A stretch of 64,000 nt of DNA, from the NCBI GenBank assembly GCA_965279095.1, contig CBDIHH010000004.1:372001-436000 (forward strand). Direction: 5' to 3'. Shown one piece after another: positions 1-9,025 of the stretch (its first letter is position 1; each line of letters begins with the position of its first letter). Source of the stretch: CBDIHH01 sp965279095. GTDB lineage: Bacteria; Pseudomonadota; Alphaproteobacteria; Caulobacterales; Caulobacteraceae. The position numbers and the translations under genes are program-made. Below the pieces are notes generated by a model, which did no database searches, was not told the origin of the DNA, and saw only the letters and a list, made by a program, of their open reading frames with translations.

Positions 1-1
1 C

Positions 2-544
2 GCCCGCGGCCAGCGGGTGGTGGAGCTCAGCGAGAACCGCCGGATGATCGGCCAGTATCCGCCAGCCGAGACGGCGGACCTGTCCCTGGCCCACACGGAC
101 GGCGAGGCCGAGGTGCTGCAGTGGCTGCACCACATCTACAACCAGCGCATGTTCGGCAAGATCCAGGAGATCTACGCCTCCAACTGCCAGTGGCACGGAC
201 CGCTCATGCGCGAGCTGTACGGCCCGGCGGCGGTGATGCAGCAGACCCTGAAACTGGTCGGCCTTCTGCCGGACGCCCTGCTGATGCCCCAACACATCTG
301 CTCCAATGAGAGCGAGGAGGGCGGGGTCAAATACGCGGTGCGCTGGATCATGGAGGGCCACCACCTGGGCTACGCCTCCGCGTTCGGCCCGCCCACCGGC
401 CGACGGGTCTCGGTGCTCGGCTTCACCCACTTCCACGTCATCGACGGCAAGATCGTCGATGAATGGGTGGTCTATGACGAGCTGTCGATGCTGGTCCAGA
501 TCAAGCTCGGCGACATGGCCGCCGCCGCGGACGCCCTCGCCTAG
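2..544 (+). CDS. SnoaL-like / NTF2-fold protein, 5' end missing
   Basis: The frame is open to the left edge, so the start lies upstream of the window and only the C-terminal 180 or so residues are visible. The visible part looks like a SnoaL-like (NTF2-fold) domain: helical start, the segment IYASNCQWHGP, and a final pair of strands around FTHFHVIDGKIVDEWVVYDE. This fold is used by polyketide-cyclase-like and ester-cyclase-like proteins and by many small-molecule-binding proteins of unknown activity. It lies 69 bases upstream of a MetE-like gene on the same strand and is probably in its operon. The substrate cannot be inferred from sequence alone. Confidence 0.75.
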   Translation, partial: ARGQRVVELSENRRMIGQYPPAETADLSLAHTDGEAEVLQWLHHIYNQRMFGKIQEIYASNCQWHGPLMRELYGPAAVMQQTLKLVGLLPDALLMPQHICSNESEEGGVKYAVRWIMEGHHLGYASAFGPPTGRRVSVLGFTHFHVIDGKIVDEWVVYDELSMLVQIKLGDMAAAADALA

Positions 545-613
545 GACAACGTCGGGGTCGCCGCCCCGCGGCGCGCCCGTTCCACCCGCATCAACGATCC
601 AAGGCAGGGCGCG

Positions 614-1765
614 ATGGCCGACCGGATACTGACAACCCACGTGGGCTCGCTGCCCCGCTCGGCGGCCGTCACCGACCTCGTCTTCGCCAGGGAGCGGGGG
701 GACGCGGTGGAAGACTCCGTCTTCGACCGGGTGATCGGCGAGGCGGTGGACGCCTGCGTCGCGCGGCAGGTGGCCTGCGGCGTCGACCTCGTCTCGGACG
801 GCGAGATGTCCAAGATCTCCTACGCCACCTACATCAAGGACCGCATCAGCGGTTTCGACGGCGACAGCCCCCGCACCCCGCCCGCCGACCTGGAAGCCTT
901 CCCCGGCTTCCTCGCCCGCCAGGCCTCCAGCGGCGGCACCCCCACCTACCGCCGCCCCTGCTGTATCGGGGCCGTCGCTCCGGTGACGCTGGCGCCGCTG
1001 GAGGATGACCTGGCGCACATGGCCGCCGCCCTGGGCCGCCACCGGCCGGTGGGCGGCTTCATGAACGCCGCCTCTCCCGGGGTCATCGCCCTGTTCCAGC
1101 CCAACCGCTTCTACGCCACCCAGGACGCCTATCTGGAGGCCCTGGCCGAGGCCATGCGCCCCGAATACGAGGCCATCGTCGCGGCCGGGCTGATCCTGCA
1201 GCTGGACAGCCCCGACCTCGGCCTGGGCCGGCACATGATGTACAAGGACCGCAGCGACGCGGAATATCTGGTCCTCATCGAGCAGCACGTCGAGGTGCTG
1301 AACCACGCCCTGCGCAACCTGCCCGCCGACCGCGTGCGCATGCATGTGTGCTGGGGCAACTACGAGGGACCGCATCACTGCGACGTCGAGATGGCCACCA
1401 TCCTGCCGACCCTGATGAAGGCCAAGCCCCAGGGGCTGCTGTTCGAGACCGCCAACCCCCGCCACCAGCATGACTGGCAGGCCTTCGCCGACCTGATCGC
1501 CCTGGTCCCCGAGGACCGGGTGCTGATCCCCGGCGTGATCGATTCCACCACCAATTTCGTCGAGCACCCCAAGGTGGTCGCCCAGCGCATCCAGCAGTTT
1601 ACCGCCCTGGTCGGCCGCGAGCGGGTCATCGCCGGGACCGACTGCGGCTTCTCCACCTTCGCCGGCTTCGGCGCGGTGGACCCCGAGATCGTCTACGCCA
1701 AGCTGAAGACCCTCGCCGACGGGGCCGACATCGCCAGCGCGGCCCTGTGGAGGGGCGCGGCGTGA
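614..1765 (+). CDS. MetE C-terminal-like (cobalamin-independent methionine synthase II family) protein
   Basis: The protein has 383 residues and matches only the catalytic half of cobalamin-independent methionine synthase: the N-terminal TTHVGSLPRS is typical, and there is no MetE N-terminal domain. The zinc-site pattern is intact: HVC, then the Glu of LLFETANPRH, then the Cys of GTDCGFSTF. Zn-thiolate methyltransferase chemistry is therefore likely. Short MetE-like proteins of this type often sit in catabolic clusters, and a role in demethylating a substrate is possible but is inference. The stop codon overlaps the GTG start of the next gene (GTGA), so the two are translationally coupled. 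Confidence 0.85.
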   Translation: MADRILTTHVGSLPRSAAVTDLVFARERGDAVEDSVFDRVIGEAVDACVARQVACGVDLVSDGEMSKISYATYIKDRISGFDGDSPRTPPADLEAFPGFLARQASSGGTPTYRRPCCIGAVAPVTLAPLEDDLAHMAAALGRHRPVGGFMNAASPGVIALFQPNRFYATQDAYLEALAEAMRPEYEAIVAAGLILQLDSPDLGLGRHMMYKDRSDAEYLVLIEQHVEVLNHALRNLPADRVRMHVCWGNYEGPHHCDVEMATILPTLMKAKPQGLLFETANPRHQHDWQAFADLIALVPEDRVLIPGVIDSTTNFVEHPKVVAQRIQQFTALVGRERVIAGTDCGFSTFAGFGAVDPEIVYAKLKTLADGADIASAALWRGAA

Positions 1766-2520
1766 GCCGGCCGGCCCTGAAGGCGCGCCTGGCCGGGCGC
1801 GAGACCCTGGTAGGGACTTTCGTCAAGACGCCGTCGCCCATCATCGTCGAGGTGCTCAGCCTCAGCGCCCTGGACTGTCTGTGCCTCGACGCCGAGCACG
1901 CGCCGTTCGATCGCTCGGCGATCGACGGCTGCGTGATGGCCGCCCGGTCTGCGGGGATGGACGTGCTGGTGCGGACGCCGTCCGCCGCCCCCGAGCACAT
2001 CCTCAGCGCGCTGGACTGCGGCGCCGCGGGGGTCGTCGTGCCGCACGTGCGCTCAGCCGAGGAGGCCAGGGCCGCGGTGCGCGCGGCGCACTACGGCCAT
2101 GGCGGCCGCGGCTTCGCGGGCTCCTCGCGGGCGGCCGGCTACACCACCCGCACCATGGCCCAGATCCTGGAGGCGGCGTCGGCGCGCACGGTGGTCGTGG
2201 TCCAGATCGAGGACCCCGAGGCGATCGACGCTATCGACGAGATCGCCGCCGTCGACGGGATCGACTGCCTGTTCGTCGGCCGCGCCGACCTCACCGTCGC
2301 CTACGGCTGCTCCGACCAGGATGATCCCCGAGTGGTGGCCGCGGTGGAGGCGGTCTGCGCCGCGGGTCTGCGCCACGGGCGAACGGTGGGCATGTTCCTG
2401 GCCCGCGCGGAGGACGCCCCCGGCTGGATCGCCAAGGGCGCCAGCCTGTTCCTGCTGGGCTCCGACCACGGCTTCATCCTGGCCGGCGCCGCGGCTCTGG
2501 CGGCCAAGGTCCGGGGCTAG
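1762..2520 (+). CDS. HpcH/HpaI-type aldolase (class II 2-oxo-acid aldolase family)
   Basis: The protein has 252 residues from the GTG at 1762, which overlaps the previous stop by four bases; an upstream GTG at 1747 is possible but less economical. It follows the HpcH/HpaI family layout: GTFVKTPSP near the start, DAEHAPFD, the loop GAAGVVVPHVRSAEEA, the acidic metal-site motif VVQIEDPEA and GRADLTVAYG near the C-terminal end. Relatives cleave 2-oxo-3-deoxy or 4-hydroxy-2-oxo acids into pyruvate plus an aldehyde. It shares an operon with the MetE-like gene. Its stop overlaps the stop of the convergent MFS gene by two bases. Confidence 0.85.
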   Translation: MSRPALKARLAGRETLVGTFVKTPSPIIVEVLSLSALDCLCLDAEHAPFDRSAIDGCVMAARSAGMDVLVRTPSAAPEHILSALDCGAAGVVVPHVRSAEEARAAVRAAHYGHGGRGFAGSSRAAGYTTRTMAQILEAASARTVVVVQIEDPEAIDAIDEIAAVDGIDCLFVGRADLTVAYGCSDQDDPRVVAAVEAVCAAGLRHGRTVGMFLARAEDAPGWIAKGASLFLLGSDHGFILAGAAALAAKVRG

Positions 2521-3854
2521 GCGGCCGCCCTCGCCGCGCGCCGGGCTCGCCAGGCGGGCAGCAGAGGGTTGGGGTGGGTTTCGGGCAAGGACAGCCACAG
2601 CCCGCCGGCGATCAGGAAGATCACGCTTGCCGTGCCCATGGTCAGGCCCAGGCCCAGGCTGCTGGCCATGGCCCCGGTGATCAGCGGGGCGAAGAAGCTG
2701 ACGATGCGGCCCCAGTTGAAGATCGAGGCGGCGGTGGACTTGAGGTGCGGCGGATACAGTTCCGTCAGCCACGGCCCCCAGATCACGCTCGACGACAGCA
2801 TGAAGCCATAGAGGGCGCCGATGCAGCCCAGCAGCACCATGTTGGTGTGGATGTTCAGATAGACCAGGATCGCCAGGCCGGTGCCGATGAAGCCCAGGGC
2901 GTTGAAGCGCCGGCCGAACCGGTCGCCGGCCCAGCCCCAGAACAGGCCGCCGGCGATGTTGGCGGCGAACTGCCAGGCGATCAGATCGCCGATGAGGGCC
3001 GGGGTGAGGTGGCGCACGTCCTTGAGGTAGGTGGTCAGCCAGCCGCCGAAGGCCTGGTAGCCGAAGAAGTTGAGCCCGGTGAGGCCGGCCAGCATCAGGG
3101 TCTGGACCCGCACCCCCGGGGCGAACAGCTCGAGCACGGGGGCGGGGGCGCCCGCGGCCTTGGCCGGCCCCCGGGCGTCGGCCGACTTGGGGATCAGCAC
3201 CAGGGACAGCACGGCCAGCAGGATCGGCGGCGCCCCGCCCATCCACAGCAACAGGCGCCAGTCGCCGTTCAGCGCGCCGCTGGCCAGGCCCAGGGTGGTG
3301 ACGGCGCTGGAGAAGACGGCGTTGATCAGGGCGGCGAGGCGGCCGCGCACATTGGAGGCGAACAGGCCGACATAGATGCCGACCACGATGGGGAAGATGC
3401 CGCCCATGAACAGGCCCAGCACGAACCGTTCGGCGAGGTAGCCGGCGTAGCTGGTGACGAAGGCGCCGGCGATCAGGCTCAGGCCGTAGCCGATCATCAC
3501 CACCATCAGCATGGCGCGGCGGCCGAAGCGGTCGGCGAGCTGGCCGATGACCACGGCGCCGATCAGGGCGCCGGCGCCCTGGGCCGAATAGCCCGAGCCG
3601 GCCTGGGTCAGGGTCAGGCCGAGGGTCGTGCGCATATAGGGGCGCAGGACGTCCACGGAGTTCCAGGCCCAGCTGTAGAAGAACTCCGCCACCATCAGGA
3701 AGGCGAAGGCGATCAGCCCGCGCGCCAGGGGCGGATAGGCCCCCGGGTCCGCGGGCTCGGCGGGGATGTCGGCGGCCAGAACGAGCTCGCCGCCGTCGAT
3801 GCCGTCACTGGGCATCGTGCCGCCGCCGCGGGGCGCTGGAGGAAGTGTCGGCAT
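2517..3854 (-). CDS. MFS transporter (sugar / organic-acid permease type)
   Basis: The 445-residue protein has about 12 hydrophobic segments and the MFS loop signature QLADRFGRRAM between helices 2 and 3, repeated in weaker form (WAGDRFGRRF) in the second half. The start at 3854 is supported by a GAGGAGG-like ribosome site about nine bases upstream. The family imports organic acids, aromatic acids or sugars with protons. It lies immediately downstream of the TonB receptor on the same strand, which suggests the pair moves one substrate across outer and inner membranes. The convergent stop overlap with the aldolase gene leaves no room for a separate terminator. Confidence 0.88.
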   Translation of the reverse strand: MPTLPPAPRGGGTMPSDGIDGGELVLAADIPAEPADPGAYPPLARGLIAFAFLMVAEFFYSWAWNSVDVLRPYMRTTLGLTLTQAGSGYSAQGAGALIGAVVIGQLADRFGRRAMLMVVMIGYGLSLIAGAFVTSYAGYLAERFVLGLFMGGIFPIVVGIYVGLFASNVRGRLAALINAVFSSAVTTLGLASGALNGDWRLLLWMGGAPPILLAVLSLVLIPKSADARGPAKAAGAPAPVLELFAPGVRVQTLMLAGLTGLNFFGYQAFGGWLTTYLKDVRHLTPALIGDLIAWQFAANIAGGLFWGWAGDRFGRRFNALGFIGTGLAILVYLNIHTNMVLLGCIGALYGFMLSSSVIWGPWLTELYPPHLKSTAASIFNWGRIVSFFAPLITGAMASSLGLGLTMGTASVIFLIAGGLWLSLPETHPNPLLPAWRARRAARAAA

Positions 3855-3903
3855 CGGCTTTGCCTCCTCGAACGCCCCGCGACGGGGGACGGTGGTCTAT
3901 GCC

Positions 3904-6192
3904 CTAGAAGCTCGCGCCGACCCGCACGCCATAGACGCGCGGCGGGCTGAACGATTCCTGGATCCGCGCGGTGGAGCCCAGGGTCGCCGAATAGATCACG
4001 GCTTCCTCGGTCAGGTTGTTGCCGAACGCCTCGATGTAGTAGCGGTCGTTCTTGGCCGAGTAGCGCAGGCTGGCGTCCAGGGTCGCATAGGCGTCCTGGC
4101 GGTCCAGCACGGTGTTGTAGTCGGTGGCGTAGTATTTGGTGGAATAGAGCACGTCGACCCGGGGGGTCAGGACGCCGGCGTCGCCCAGGTCGAAGTCGTA
4201 GTAGCCGCTGAAGGTGATCTTGGCGGCGGGCGACATCGGCACGTCCTTGCCTGACAGGTCCACCGTGACGGTGTTGCCGAAGGGGTTGGGCCGCACATAC
4301 TGGGTGAACTCCGCGTGCAGGAGGGCGGCGGTCATGTCGAGGTGCAGGTTGTCCACCGGCACGGTCTTGACCTCGAATTCCGCCCCGTAGCTCTCCGCGG
4401 CGCCGGCGCTGGAATAGTAGGAGAGGTTGGTGGTCGGGTCGAGAATGGTGATCTGCAGGTTCTTGTAGTCATTGTAGAAGGCGCTGACATTGACCGTCAT
4501 GCGGCCGTCCATGAAGCGGTTCTTGGACCCGATCTCGTAGGCGGTGACTTCCTGCGGATCGTAGGCCGCCGGTATCAGGGCGTTGGACGAGTTGTTGTTG
4601 ATGCCGCCCGATTCGAAGCCGCTGGAGATGGTGGCGTACAGCATGTGCTGCGGGGCCATCTTGTATTCCAGGCCCGCGCGGTAGGTCACCTTGTTGTATT
4701 TGGCCTGGCCGCCGGCCCGGGCGGCGGTCTGGGTGCTGAAGTCGAACGTCCGCACCGGGGCCGTGAAGTTGGTGATGACGAAGTTCTTCTTCTCGTCGGA
4801 ATAGCGGATGCCGGCGATGAGCTTCAGGGTGTCGGGGATCAGCGAATAGCTGGCCTGGCCGTAGACGGCATAGGCCTTGGTGTCGATCAGGGTGCGCGAG
4901 CGGCTGCCCAGGGCCGTGGCCGACGGCGCCGTGTAGACTTGGCTGTAAAGCTCGTCGACCTTGTCGCGCAGGTAGTAGGCGCCGGCGATCCATTCCAGCG
5001 GCGAGGCCGGATCGTTCGAAGCGATCTGCAGTTCCTGGCTGAAGGTCTTGACCCGGGTGTTCGGGGTCTGGATGCCCGATCCGACGAAGCCCGAGGCGAC
5101 GCCGGCGGCGGGGAAGACCACCGCGGACTGGTCCAGGTCGCCCGAACGGCTCGACTGGAAGCGGTTGTAGCCGGTGATCGACTTCAACACCACGGGACCC
5201 AGGTCGTAGCTGAGCTGGGCGTCGAAGTAGCGCTCCTTCAGCTTCTGGAAGGGCTGGTAGTCCCACTGGACGTGATATTCGTCGCCAACCACCGGGACGC
5301 CCGCGTCAACGCCGGCGACGAAGGCCGTGCCGTTGCGGACCGAGGGGTTGACGCCGTAAGGCTGGCCGAGGATCGAGCGGACGCCCGTGGTCGGCACGAT
5401 CAGGGTGCCGACGGTCTTGTAGCCGTAGGCGCCGCCGCCGGCGTCGTCCCGTTCCCAGTAGGCGCCGTGCAGCAGCACCTCGAACTTGTCGTTGGGGGTG
5501 AACAGGACGCTGGCCCGCACCGCCGACTGGTTCTCGTCGTTGAACTCGATGTTGTTGGCCGTCGACTTGACGTAGCCGTCATGCTCGCTGTGGTAGCCGG
5601 CCACGCGGAACTGCAGCATCTCGTTGACCGGCAGGTTGATGTGCCCGTCGATCTGGCGAAGGTTGTAGTTGCCGACGCCGGCGTTGACCGCGGCGTTGAA
5701 GTCCTTCTGCGGCTGCTGGGTGATCACCGAGATGTTGCCGCCGAAGGTGTTGCGCCCGTAGAGCGTGCCCTGCGGACCGCGCTGGATCTCGACGCGCGAG
5801 GCGTCGAACAGCGGGAAGCTCTGCTGCTGGGTGCGGCTCTGGTAGATGCCGTCGATGTAGAAGCCGATCACCGGGTCGCTCTGGGCGCTGACCAGTTGGG
5901 TGCGCACGCCGCGGATGGCGGGGAAGGAGTCGGCGCCTTGCTGACCCCAGGTCAGGCCCGGGGTGACCAACTGCAGGCGGCTGGCGTCGGTGATCCGGCT
6001 GGCGGCCAGGTCGGCGGCGCTGACCGCGGTCACGGCCAGGGGCACGTCCTGGAGCCGCTCGCTGCGGCGCTGGGCCGTGACGATGACTTCCTCGACGGCG
6101 CCCGTGGTCGGCGCCGACTGGGCGGCGGCTCCTGAGGCCCACATGGCCACGGCAAGCGCGGAAGCGCTGCAGAACATCATCTTGTTGCGCAT
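3904..6192 (-). CDS. TonB-dependent outer-membrane receptor (first of three)
   Basis: I chose the start at 6192 because MRNKMMFCSASALAVAMWAS is a clear signal peptide ending at AAAQS; the longer open frame has no leader. The mature protein starts with a TonB-box-like VEEVIVTAQRRSERLQDVP, then a plug domain (IRGVRTQ, the signature GPQGTLYGRNTFGGNISVIT) and a long barrel ending in VGASF with a terminal aromatic, 762 residues in all. It resembles alphaproteobacterial receptors for organic substrates more than classical siderophore receptors. A perfect copy of the cluster dyad lies at 6283-6296, 90 bases upstream of the start, so the adjacent LacI-type protein probably controls it. Confidence 0.93.
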   Translation of the reverse strand: MRNKMMFCSASALAVAMWASGAAAQSAPTTGAVEEVIVTAQRRSERLQDVPLAVTAVSAADLAASRITDASRLQLVTPGLTWGQQGADSFPAIRGVRTQLVSAQSDPVIGFYIDGIYQSRTQQQSFPLFDASRVEIQRGPQGTLYGRNTFGGNISVITQQPQKDFNAAVNAGVGNYNLRQIDGHINLPVNEMLQFRVAGYHSEHDGYVKSTANNIEFNDENQSAVRASVLFTPNDKFEVLLHGAYWERDDAGGGAYGYKTVGTLIVPTTGVRSILGQPYGVNPSVRNGTAFVAGVDAGVPVVGDEYHVQWDYQPFQKLKERYFDAQLSYDLGPVVLKSITGYNRFQSSRSGDLDQSAVVFPAAGVASGFVGSGIQTPNTRVKTFSQELQIASNDPASPLEWIAGAYYLRDKVDELYSQVYTAPSATALGSRSRTLIDTKAYAVYGQASYSLIPDTLKLIAGIRYSDEKKNFVITNFTAPVRTFDFSTQTAARAGGQAKYNKVTYRAGLEYKMAPQHMLYATISSGFESGGINNNSSNALIPAAYDPQEVTAYEIGSKNRFMDGRMTVNVSAFYNDYKNLQITILDPTTNLSYYSSAGAAESYGAEFEVKTVPVDNLHLDMTAALLHAEFTQYVRPNPFGNTVTVDLSGKDVPMSPAAKITFSGYYDFDLGDAGVLTPRVDVLYSTKYYATDYNTVLDRQDAYATLDASLRYSAKNDRYYIEAFGNNLTEEAVIYSATLGSTARIQESFSPPRVYGVRVGASF

Positions 6193-6282
6193 GGGAGCCC
6201 CTTGTCGTTTGGCCGGGAATTTCCCCGACCCTGTCCCTCGCACAACCGTAACCAGGGGAGGCCGCAAGAGTCCACGAAAATC

Positions 6283-6296
6283 TGCATTCGGATGCA
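6283..6296. promoter_or_regulatory. LacI-type operator copy 1 (TGCATTCGGATGCA)
   Basis: This 14-base near-palindrome is TGCAT-TCGG-ATGCA. The same dyad, read on either strand as TGCATYCGRATGCA, recurs upstream of the HisD-like gene and the bicupin gene. It has a central CG step, as is common in LacI-family operators. It sits between the TonB receptor start and the 3' end of the LacI-type gene. Binding is inferred from position and repetition. Confidence 0.8.
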
Positions 6297-6460
6297 AGGC
6301 CGTGGGAGACGGTCTAGGTCTGGCCTGTCGCTCATACAACCATTTGATAATTATAGATAATTATAGCTCATGCCGGGTATCTGGCACGCTCGCGCAGGCT
6401 GATGAACTGCGCCAGCGGGCACAAAAGTCGCGGTCATCCCGAGGGATACGCAGGCGAATC

Positions 6461-6474
6461 TGTATCCGAATGCG
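6461..6474. promoter_or_regulatory. Degenerate LacI-type operator (TGTATCCGAATGCG)
   Basis: This site matches 12 of 14 positions of TGCATCCGAATGCA and lies one base beyond the stop codon of the LacI-type gene, about 180 bases from operator copy 1. It could be an auxiliary site for looping repression at the TonB promoter, or a chance or decayed copy. Confidence 0.45.
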
Positions 6475-6475
6475 G

Positions 6476-7504
6476 CTAGCGGGGCGTCAGTCGGGCGGAA
6501 TTGCCCGGCACGAACTCGCCCACGAACTGGCGGCTTTCGATGGGCGGCGGCCGTTCGATCCGCTCGGTGAGCATGGCCACAGCCGCCTCCGCCATCCGCT
6601 CCACCGGTTGGCGGATCGAGGTGACGCGGTAGCTGTACCAACTGGCCGGGGCCGAGCCGTCGAAGCCGACGATGGACAGGTCGTCGGGGATCACCAGGCC
6701 GAAGGTCTCGCGCGCCGCGTCGATGGCGCCGATGGCCATCAGGTCGTTGACGCAGATGAGGGCGTCCAGATCGGCTTTCTGGGCCATCAGGCGGCGCAGC
6801 CCCTCGCCGCCGCTGACGTAGCTGAAGTCGCCGCGCACCACCGGCACGTCGTCCAGGCCTGCCTTGGCCAGGTGCTCGAGGGCGGCCCGGCGGCGCCCTT
6901 CGCCCACATAGGAGTCCGAGGGCCCGGCGACGACGCCGAACCGCCGATGGCCCGCCGCCAGCAGCCGGTCGATCAGCTCGCGTTCCCCCGCCGCCGAATC
7001 GCAGCTGACGCTGGCCGCCTGCGCGTTCTCGGACATGCGATTGTAGAGGACGAGCGGCACGCCGTGGTCGTTGAACAGCCGCACCTGGGCGTCTGAGAGG
7101 CGGGCGGCCGAGATCACCCCGTCGACGCTGTGCCGCCAGACCTGGTCCAGCACCTCGTCCACCTCGGCCTCGGCGCGCAGGGAGAAGAGCAGCACCCGGG
7201 TGTCGCGCTCGGTCAGGCGCCGGGTCAGTTCGTCGAGCACCTCCGGATAGTAGAGATTGGTCAGGCTGGAGATCAGCACGGCCACCAGGTTGGTGCGCCG
7301 CGAGATCAGTCCCTGCGCCAGGGCGTTGGGCCGATAGCCGAGCTCGGCGGCGACCTTGGTGATCCGTTCGCGGGTGGCCGGGGCGATGCTGCCGCCCGAG
7401 GCGAAGCATCGTGACACGGCCGACTGCGACACCCCGGCCGCCCGGGCCACGTCATAGGAGGTGGGGCGGCGGTTCGGCTGGCTCGGCTTGGGCCCCTGGC
7501 TCAT
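6476..7504 (-). CDS. LacI-family transcriptional regulator
   Basis: The protein has about 342 residues from the ATG at 7504, preceded by CGGGAA; an ATG at 7519 is an alternative. Residues 15-60 form a LacI helix-turn-helix (YDVARAAGVSQSAVSRCF, then the hinge-like ALAQGLISRRTN). The rest is a periplasmic-binding-protein-like effector domain with IDALICVNDLMAIGAI-type segments and FDGSAPASW. Such regulators are usually released from DNA by a catabolic intermediate or sugar. The gene lies between its probable targets, with the HisD-like gene divergent and the TonB receptor downstream on the same strand. Three matching dyads lie in the local promoters. Confidence 0.9.
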   Translation of the reverse strand: MSQGPKPSQPNRRPTSYDVARAAGVSQSAVSRCFASGGSIAPATRERITKVAAELGYRPNALAQGLISRRTNLVAVLISSLTNLYYPEVLDELTRRLTERDTRVLLFSLRAEAEVDEVLDQVWRHSVDGVISAARLSDAQVRLFNDHGVPLVLYNRMSENAQAASVSCDSAAGERELIDRLLAAGHRRFGVVAGPSDSYVGEGRRRAALEHLAKAGLDDVPVVRGDFSYVSGGEGLRRLMAQKADLDALICVNDLMAIGAIDAARETFGLVIPDDLSIVGFDGSAPASWYSYRVTSIRQPVERMAEAAVAMLTERIERPPPIESRQFVGEFVPGNSARLTPR

Positions 7505-7622
7505 GGCATTCCCGTTCATCGGCCTGCGAAGCGGGCGCGCAGTTACAACCTTAGCCGCTCGCGCGGCCTTCGGTGCGAAATATGGGCTGCGGGGCCGCAT
7601 CTACGCCAGCCCCCGTGACTAT

Positions 7623-7636
7623 TGCATTCGGATGCA
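7623..7636. promoter_or_regulatory. LacI-type operator copy 2 (TGCATTCGGATGCA)
   Basis: This copy is identical to the one at 6283-6296. It lies in the divergent region between the LacI-type gene (start 7504) and the HisD-like gene (start 7679), 42 bases upstream of the latter, where it could repress both promoters and give autoregulation. Confidence 0.8.
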
Positions 7637-7678
7637 TTAAGCCTCGGCCCAGCCCCGCCGCAACCGAAGGAAAGAGCC

Positions 7679-8980
7679 ATGGCCCGCGTATTAGCGCCCT
7701 CGAAGCTGGACGCCCTGCTGGAGTATGTGAAAGCCCCGAGTCAGGACCAGCATTCCGACAACAACGAAGTCGGCGGGCTGGTAGCGGGCATCCTCAAGGA
7801 TGTGCGCGCGCGGCGCGACGCCGCCGTGCGCGACTACGCGGCCCGGTTCGACAACTCGCACCTGGACCGTTTCGAGGTCACGGCGGCCGAGCGTCGGCAG
7901 GCCGTCGACGAGCTCGATCCCCAGACCCGGGCCGACACCGAGTTCGCCATCGACAACGTGCGCCGCTTCGCCGAGGCCCAGCTGGCCACGATCCGGCCGC
8001 TGGAGATCGAGCCCATGCCGGGCCTGCACCTGGGCCATCGGGTGATCCCCATCCAGCGGGTGGGCGCCTATGTGCCCGGGGGCCGTTTCCCCCTGCTGTC
8101 GGCGCCGATCATGAGCATCGTGCCCGGCAAGGTGGCGGGCTGCGACGAGGTTGTCGCCTGCCTGCCGCCCAACGCCCACAAGGCGATGGTCGCCGGCTGC
8201 CACCTGTCGGGGGCGGACCGCATCTTCCTGATCGGCGGCGCCCAGGCCATCGCCGCCATGGCCTACGGCACTGAGACCGTGCCCCAGGTCGACAAGATCG
8301 TCGGGCCGGGCAACGCCTTCGTCAACGAGGCCAAGCGCCAGGTGTTCGGCCCCGTGGGCATCGACCAGCTGGCGGGCCCCTCGGAAATCTTCGTGGTCGC
8401 CGACGCCACCGGCAACGCCGAGCTGATCGCCACGGATCTGCTGGGCCAGGCCGAGCACGACGTGCGCACCCGGGTCGGGCTGATCACCACCGACCGGGCC
8501 CTGGCGGAGGCCACCCTGCTGGAGGTGGAGAAGCAGCTGAAGACCCTGGCCACGGCCAAGGTCGCGGCCGAGAGCTGGAACCACTATGGCGAGATCGTCC
8601 TGTGCGCCGACGAGGCGGCGATGATCGCCTATTCCGACTTCGTGGCCGCCGAACACCTGCAGGTGCACACCGCCGACCCGCACGACTTCGCCCGCAAGCT
8701 GCGCAACTACGGGTCACTGTTCATTGGCGAGAACGCCAGCGTGGTCTATTCCGACAAGAACGTCGGCACCAACCACACCCTGCCCACCATGGGCGCCGGC
8801 AAATACACCGGCGGCCTGTGGGTCGGGTCCTATGTGAAGATCGCCACCTACCAGTGGCTCGAGGACGCGGCCATCCGCGCCGTAGCCCCCCCGGCGATCC
8901 GCCAGAGCGCCAGCGAGGGACTGGAAGGGCACCAGAAGGCCGCGGCCATCCGCCTCGACCGGCTCACCGCCCGCGCCTGA
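7679..8980 (+). CDS. Histidinol-dehydrogenase-family dehydrogenase (catabolic paralog)
   Basis: The start at 7679 has an AAGGAAAG ribosome site; the upstream in-frame ATG is part of the operator. The 433-residue protein shows the HisD fold: RVGAYVPGGRFPL, VDKIVGPGNAFVNEAK, AGPSEI, LGQAEHD, the Glu-His of AAEHLQVH, NVGTNHTLPT and EGLEGHQ. These supply the zinc and catalytic positions of the family. The divergent GKYTGGLWVGSYVK region, and the absence of other his genes, argue against histidine biosynthesis. Catabolic relatives such as the sulfopropanediol 3-dehydrogenase HpsN oxidise primary alcohols to acids. The substrate here is unknown, but the gene belongs to the LacI-type regulon. Confidence 0.87.
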   Translation: MARVLAPSKLDALLEYVKAPSQDQHSDNNEVGGLVAGILKDVRARRDAAVRDYAARFDNSHLDRFEVTAAERRQAVDELDPQTRADTEFAIDNVRRFAEAQLATIRPLEIEPMPGLHLGHRVIPIQRVGAYVPGGRFPLLSAPIMSIVPGKVAGCDEVVACLPPNAHKAMVAGCHLSGADRIFLIGGAQAIAAMAYGTETVPQVDKIVGPGNAFVNEAKRQVFGPVGIDQLAGPSEIFVVADATGNAELIATDLLGQAEHDVRTRVGLITTDRALAEATLLEVEKQLKTLATAKVAAESWNHYGEIVLCADEAAMIAYSDFVAAEHLQVHTADPHDFARKLRNYGSLFIGENASVVYSDKNVGTNHTLPTMGAGKYTGGLWVGSYVKIATYQWLEDAAIRAVAPPAIRQSASEGLEGHQKAAAIRLDRLTARA

Positions 8981-8995
8981 TCCGTCAGCGCCTTT

Positions 8996-9019
8996 CCCGG
9001 CCCGTCGCGACGGGCCGGG
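8996..9019. terminator. Perfect GC-rich palindrome between convergent genes
   Basis: This 24-base perfect palindrome (CCCGGCCCGTCG followed by its complement) lies between the convergent stops of the HisD-like gene and the bicupin gene. It has no clear T run on either strand, so it is a probable bidirectional terminator hairpin rather than a textbook one. Confidence 0.55.
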
Positions 9020-9025
9020 ACGGGC

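Noticed and set aside
2574..6135. Long plus-strand frames opposite the MFS and TonB genes
   Set aside because: They are GC-driven shadows with no start context and compositions rich in Gly, Ala, His and Asp, unlike a real protein.
7679..8980. Histidine-biosynthesis hisD
   Set aside because: No his neighbours, control by a catabolic operator and a changed C-terminal region make the biosynthetic role unlikely.
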